Origin: an uncultured Phascolarctobacterium sp.
GTDB lineage: Bacteria > Bacillota > Negativicutes > Acidaminococcales > Acidaminococcaceae
Assembly: GCA_900541915.1 (NCBI GenBank)
Contig: UQLS01000014.1
Location: forward strand, 1 to 47,960
Length of the DNA: 47,960 nt
Reading direction: 5' to 3'
Every line of letters begins with the position of its first letter. Position 1 is the first letter of the stretch. Below the pieces are notes generated by a model. That model made no database searches. It saw nothing but the letters and a program-made list of their open reading frames with translations, and was not told the origin of the DNA. The position numbers were made by a program, and so were the translations under genes. This document shows, piece after piece, positions 44,418 through 47,960 of the stretch.

Positions 44418-44954
44418 ATGCTGGAATTAGCGCGTGCGTCATCACATTGCGACCAAAATTTTTTCAAAGGCTGGGTAATTGCCGGCATTGAAGTAAGTAT
44501 TAATGGGAAGGCCAGCAAATATACAAATGAGCTGGTACTGAAAAATAAGAACAGATGCGTTATGCTGGTACAGGGCTTTGATGATGGCAGATTGCAAAAG
44601 CAGCTCAAGATAGTATTGATTTTGCCGCGTAAGATTGGGCAGGATAATATAAATTCAGAAATACTATCTGGCAAACTTATTGGCGAGCATATTTTTACTG
44701 CTGAGGAAATAAATGCTTATACCCATTTTGTGGGGGATGAAAATACTCTGCACAGTCAGCCGAGACCTATAGTGCCGGGAATATTATTGTTAAGCTGGCT
44801 GCAGCAAATAACTGCTGCAAAGCTTCTGCATTGGAAAGCACGTTTTTTGCAGCCGGTGTACGCAGGTGAATTGCTGCAGGTATATGAGCAGCAGGGAATG
44901 TTTGTTGGCTATGTCAACGGAACGAAAGTTTTTACTGTCAATAAAATAGATTAA
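44418..44954 (+). CDS. MaoC-like hot-dog fold protein
   Basis: 178 residues. The C-terminal half has an (R)-hydratase-like active-site motif, FVGDENTLH (Asp107, His112, the D-x4-H spacing of the catalytic dyad), followed by PRPIVPGILLLSWL for the hot-dog central helix and RFLQPVYAGELLQVY for the next strands. The N-terminal 85 residues are beta-rich and unrecognised, perhaps a degenerate second hot-dog. Possible role: hydration/dehydration of a 3-hydroxyacyl or enoyl thioester, or a thioesterase-like action. First gene of the BirA-dyad operon, 14 bases before bioY. Function is inferred from fold and motif only. Confidence 0.7.
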   Translation: MLELARASSHCDQNFFKGWVIAGIEVSINGKASKYTNELVLKNKNRCVMLVQGFDDGRLQKQLKIVLILPRKIGQDNINSEILSGKLIGEHIFTAEEINAYTHFVGDENTLHSQPRPIVPGILLLSWLQQITAAKLLHWKARFLQPVYAGELLQVYEQQGMFVGYVNGTKVFTVNKID

Positions 44955-44968
44955 GAGGGTGTATGATT

Positions 44969-45508
44969 ATGAATTCTTCTGTAAGCAAGACTGCTGAAAT
45001 GACTAAAATAGCGTTGTTGGTGGCGATGAACTGCGTATCGGCATATATTATTATTCCGCTGCCTTTTTCTATGTCTCCTATTGCATTGCAGACGATGTTT
45101 GTTAATTTGGTAGCTTTTCTGTTAACTCCCAAGCAGACTTTTATGACAATGTTTGTCTATATTCTGATTGGCTTGGCAGGCATTCCTGTTTTTACCGGCG
45201 GTACGGCAGGACCGGCGAAGTTATTTGGTCCTACGGGCGGTTATATTTTTGGCTTCTTAGTTGCTGCTGTGCTGATTTCTATGCTGCGAGGCAAAGAATA
45301 TAGCTTGAAACGTTATTGTGCTGTTGGCGTAGGCATTGGCATACCTGTTATTTATCTGTTAGGAGCATTACAGCTTAAATTTGTTACTGGTATGGACTGG
45401 CAGGCTGCTTTTGTAACAGGTGTACTGCCTTTTGTGCCGCTGGATGTAGCTAAATGTGTAGCTGCAGCCTTTTTGGCTGGTCCGATTCATAAAGTTTTTT
45501 CCAGGTGA
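44969..45508 (+). CDS. bioY: Biotin transporter substrate-binding subunit (ECF S component)
   Basis: Membrane protein of 179 residues with about six hydrophobic segments that binds biotin; it works alone or with the ECF ATPases and T component, which are not in the window. Signature motifs MSPIALQTMFVNLVAFLLTPKQ and AGIPVFTGGTAGPAKLFGPTGGYIFGF are those of BioY. The frame begins at ATG 44963, but GAGGGTG fits the ATG at 44969. Biotin uptake under BirA control fits the dyad upstream. Confidence 0.94.
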   Translation: MNSSVSKTAEMTKIALLVAMNCVSAYIIIPLPFSMSPIALQTMFVNLVAFLLTPKQTFMTMFVYILIGLAGIPVFTGGTAGPAKLFGPTGGYIFGFLVAAVLISMLRGKEYSLKRYCAVGVGIGIPVIYLLGALQLKFVTGMDWQAAFVTGVLPFVPLDVAKCVAAAFLAGPIHKVFSR

Positions 45509-45514
45509 TGTAAA

Positions 45515-46648
45515 ATGCAGAATGTATATATTTTAGGCGGACTGCGCAGTTATGTAGGTGTATGTAATGGTATGTATCGTCATGTGCCTGCCGAGATTCT
45601 CGGTGCAGAAGTTTTGCGCCAGGTAATGGAAAAATATAAAATTGTACTGCCGGACTATATTATTGCCGGTAATGGCGTAGGAGCAGGCGGTAATATTGCC
45701 AGATTGATGGCATTGGAAGCGGGCGTAGATATTTCTGTGCCTGCTTTTACTGTTGATGTACAGTGCGGCAGCGGTTTGGAAAGCATTGCAGTTGCTGCGG
45801 CAAAGATTGAAGCGGGGGAGGCAGACGTAATAATTGCCGGAGGTTTTGAAAGTAGTTCTACTCAGCCTCGGCGCGGTTATAATGTTAATCACCCCAGTTA
45901 TACTGATGATGGTTGGTACAGTGTAGCCAAATTTATGCCGGGTATTCATCGTGAAACGGTAATGCTCGAAGGAGCCGAGCTTGCTGCCGAGAAAGAAAAA
46001 ATAAGCAAAGAAGATATGGATTTCTGGGTACTTAGAAGCCATGCTTTAGCAGTTAAAGCCCGCAATGAAGGATTTTTGCAGGATATAATAGCTCCTGTCT
46101 GCGGGGCGGAGAAAGATGAAGGTATACGTCCGAAAATGAGCCAGCGCCTGCTGGACAGGATGCCTAAAGTACTGCCGGGTGGAAAGTTTATCACTGCGGC
46201 AAATTCCTGTCTGATAAATGATGGTGCAGCTTTTGTTGTACTTTGCTCTGAAAAATATCTAAAGCAGCATCAAGTTCAGGCTGTGGCAAAAGTTATTGGT
46301 TCTGCTGCCTGCGGCGGTGATCCTTTAGTAAGTCCCAAAACAGCAGTGCTGGCGCTGCAGAAACTTCTGGCAAAGCATGGAATGAGTGAGCAGGATATTG
46401 ATGGTTTTGAGCTGAATGAAGCTTTTGCAGTAATCGATGTTATGTTTGCCAGAGCTTTTCCGCAGAGCATAGAAAAATATAATGTTTTTGGCGGAGCACT
46501 TGCTTACGGTCATCCTTATGGAGCCTCCGGAGCTATTATTTTGCTGCATCTGATTAAGTCGCTGCAGCAAAGTAACGGTAAATTTGGCTGCTGCAGTGTT
46601 GCGGCAGCAGGAGGTATTGGCACTTCACTGCTTGTTGAGAGGGTGTAA
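45515..46648 (+). CDS. Thiolase-like acyltransferase (YhfS-like), second catalytic Cys missing
   Basis: 377 residues with the thiolase fold. The nucleophile is Cys84 in VQCGSGLESI; Asn301 in NEAFA and His333 in GHPYGASGA are present. In true thiolases the C-terminal motif C-x-GGG carries the second catalytic Cys; aligning the final GGIGTSLLVE places Ala363 there (AAAGGIG). So Claisen chemistry without the usual acid/base Cys, or another acyl transfer, is likely. B. subtilis YhfS shares the operon context with YhfT and a BioY. AGGTGATG lies before the ATG. Confidence 0.85.
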   Translation: MQNVYILGGLRSYVGVCNGMYRHVPAEILGAEVLRQVMEKYKIVLPDYIIAGNGVGAGGNIARLMALEAGVDISVPAFTVDVQCGSGLESIAVAAAKIEAGEADVIIAGGFESSSTQPRRGYNVNHPSYTDDGWYSVAKFMPGIHRETVMLEGAELAAEKEKISKEDMDFWVLRSHALAVKARNEGFLQDIIAPVCGAEKDEGIRPKMSQRLLDRMPKVLPGGKFITAANSCLINDGAAFVVLCSEKYLKQHQVQAVAKVIGSAACGGDPLVSPKTAVLALQKLLAKHGMSEQDIDGFELNEAFAVIDVMFARAFPQSIEKYNVFGGALAYGHPYGASGAIILLHLIKSLQQSNGKFGCCSVAAAGGIGTSLLVERV

Positions 46649-46650
46649 TG

Positions 46651-47868
46651 ATGGACTATCTGACTTTAGTATCAAAGCAGCCGCAGGATAAGGCTGCTTT
46701 GATAACAGATACAGGAATATATACTTATGGTAAGTTAGCAGAAATGGCGGCAGCTATACGCGGCAGCCACAAGCAGCAGCCGCAGGCGATGTTTATCCAT
46801 GCTGATACTATTGTGCAGCAGCTGGTACAATTTTTGGCTTACAGCGGTACTGCTTCTGTGCCTGTAATTGCAACTGAAATAAGTAAAAATCAGCAATTTG
46901 ATGTGCAGAACATTCCGCAGCAGGCATGCATGGGCGTTATGACCTCCGGTTCTACGGGACGCAGTAAATTATTGTGGCGCAGCTATCACAGCTGGGCAGA
47001 TTTTTTCCCGCAGCAAAATAAAATATTTGGCGTTGATGAATCGACAGTTATATTTTGTCAGGGCAGTCTTGCATTTACAGGCAATCTTAATATTTATATG
47101 GGAGTTTTGTATGCAGGCGGCACTATTGTTGCCACAGAAAAATTCCGTCCCAAACATTGGCTGGATATGCTAAAGTGTTATGCTGTTAATACGATTTATC
47201 TGATTCCGTCTAAACTGCTGCTTTTGGCTAAGCAGATAAAAATGTCTGAAAAAAGTATATTTCATATTATCAGCGGTTCTCAAAGCTTGGGGAGACAGGA
47301 AGCTGATAAATTGAAAAAGGCTTTTCCTAATACGGAAATTACCTTGTATTATGGTGCTAGTGAACTGAATTATATAACTTATATTAAGGACAGCGAAATG
47401 ACGGAAGACCGTACTAATATTGGTCATCCATTTCCGGGAGTAAGTGTCTCCGTACAAAATGAAGAAATTTTTGTCGACACTCCTTACGGAATAGAAGGTA
47501 TTGCTTTGCCGTTTTCGTTAAAGGATAGAGGTTACCTTGCATCTGACGGCAGTCTGCATTTTTTAGGACGCGTTGATGATATTTGTAATGTAAACGGACT
47601 CAAGATTTCTGCCTGTAAGGTTGAACAGGCGTTGACGGAGTTAAGTGGTATCAATGAAGCGGCTGTAATGGCTGTCCATCGTAATGATGCTGATAGTCTG
47701 CTGGCTTTTATTGCCTCGGAAATATCTTATACCAAGCAGGAACTGTTGGCTGCTTTGAAAAGCAGTTTATTGGAGTATGAAATTCCCAAACAATTTATTT
47801 TTCTGGAAGACTTGCCGAAAAATGAAAGCGGTAAAATTGACCGTTTGAAATTAGCCGAAAAAATATAA
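46651..47868 (+). CDS. Short acyl-CoA ligase, AMP-binding family (YhfT-like)
   Basis: Activates a carboxylic acid as acyl-AMP and then acyl-CoA. 405 residues against about 500-550 usual: the N-terminal part before the P-loop is short. Core motifs are intact: MTSGSTGRSK (98-106), YYGASELNY, DRGYLASDGSLHFLGRVDD and the C-terminal catalytic Lys395 in NESGKIDR. The acid is unknown; pimelate or a fatty acid is a guess from the biotin context. ATG 46648 overlaps the thiolase stop, but GAGGGTG spacing favours ATG 46651. Last gene of the operon. Confidence 0.85.
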   Translation: MDYLTLVSKQPQDKAALITDTGIYTYGKLAEMAAAIRGSHKQQPQAMFIHADTIVQQLVQFLAYSGTASVPVIATEISKNQQFDVQNIPQQACMGVMTSGSTGRSKLLWRSYHSWADFFPQQNKIFGVDESTVIFCQGSLAFTGNLNIYMGVLYAGGTIVATEKFRPKHWLDMLKCYAVNTIYLIPSKLLLLAKQIKMSEKSIFHIISGSQSLGRQEADKLKKAFPNTEITLYYGASELNYITYIKDSEMTEDRTNIGHPFPGVSVSVQNEEIFVDTPYGIEGIALPFSLKDRGYLASDGSLHFLGRVDDICNVNGLKISACKVEQALTELSGINEAAVMAVHRNDADSLLAFIASEISYTKQELLAALKSSLLEYEIPKQFIFLEDLPKNESGKIDRLKLAEKI

Positions 47869-47905
47869 AAGCGAAGGAAACAATTTGTTTCCTTCGCTTT
47901 TGCTT
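47867..47905. terminator. Terminator after the bioY operon
   Basis: AAAAGCGAAGGAAAC pairs perfectly with GTTTCCTTCGCTTTT (15 bp) around AATTT; A-run before, T-rich after, usable in both directions. Confidence 0.92.
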
Positions 47906-47921
47906 TTATTGCTTTAGCGAG

Positions 47922-47944
47922 AAATAAGCGTAAAACGCTTATTT
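47922..47944. repeat. Perfect 10-bp hairpin near the window end
   Basis: AAATAAGCGT and ACGCTTATTT around AAA. No clear T-run follows on either strand; it may belong to the end of a gene beyond the window. Confidence 0.4.
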
Positions 47945-47960
47945 AACAACCGCCCGCTAT

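Overview
The window is a gene-dense housekeeping stretch from a low-to-mid GC bacterium of the Bacillota. The argCJBDF-GH cluster, a cdaA-cdaR-glmM-glmS block carrying a glmS ribozyme, RecD2, a PhoP/PhoR-type pair and a Mrp/NBP35 ATPase point there. Rubredoxin, a Cys-rich Mrp and the general codon style suggest an anaerobe. My best guess is the class Negativicutes (a Phascolarctobacterium/Acidaminococcus-like gut anaerobe), but this is inferred from gene content and rests on no marker gene. I see no phage, insertion sequence, CRISPR array or rRNA.

Layout. 18-863 (-) is a monofunctional GT51 glycosyltransferase. 1094-9234 (+) is the complete arginine route from N-acetylglutamate, with ArgJ recycling the acetyl group. 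It is split into argCJBDF and argGH, each with a promoter overlapped or preceded by a possible ArgR palindrome, and ends in a strong terminator. 9332-16290 (+) links c-di-AMP synthesis (cdaA, cdaR) to amino-sugar synthesis (glmM, glmS) with an FAD-dependent protein in between; glmS is preceded by a glmS ribozyme. 16359-18119 holds an M20 peptidase and an AT-rich GNAT gene, followed by an apparently non-coding structured stretch. 18439-25906 is a DNA repair block (exoA, uvrB, uvrA, uvrC). 25996-28640 holds rubredoxin and a PhoP/PhoR-like system preceded by PHO-box-like repeats. 28687-32467 (-) holds a Mrp ATPase, brnQ with a leader terminator, and tyrS. 32701-34305 holds a small DnaA-domain-I-like protein, tRNA-Pro(CGG) and a LysR regulator, followed by nhaC-iadA. 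37097-39068 (-) holds an exported pentapeptide-repeat protein, a HAD phosphatase and an S-adenosylmethionine decarboxylase homologue. 39208-44337 (+) holds recD2, comF, an anion permease and dinB.

The most interesting region is 44337-47905: a promoter overlapped by a BirA-operator-like dyad drives a MaoC-type hot-dog protein, the biotin transporter BioY, a thiolase-like enzyme and a short acyl-CoA ligase, ending in a strong terminator. BioY next to thiolase and ligase genes resembles B. subtilis yhfUTS. The hot-dog protein, and the loss of the thiolase C-terminal cysteine, make this a candidate biotin-controlled acyl-CoA pathway of unknown product. The second notable item is the SpeD homologue at 38598-39068. 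It keeps the family's catalytic His and Cys but has Gly where the serine that becomes the pyruvoyl cofactor should be, and it is driven by a perfect consensus promoter.
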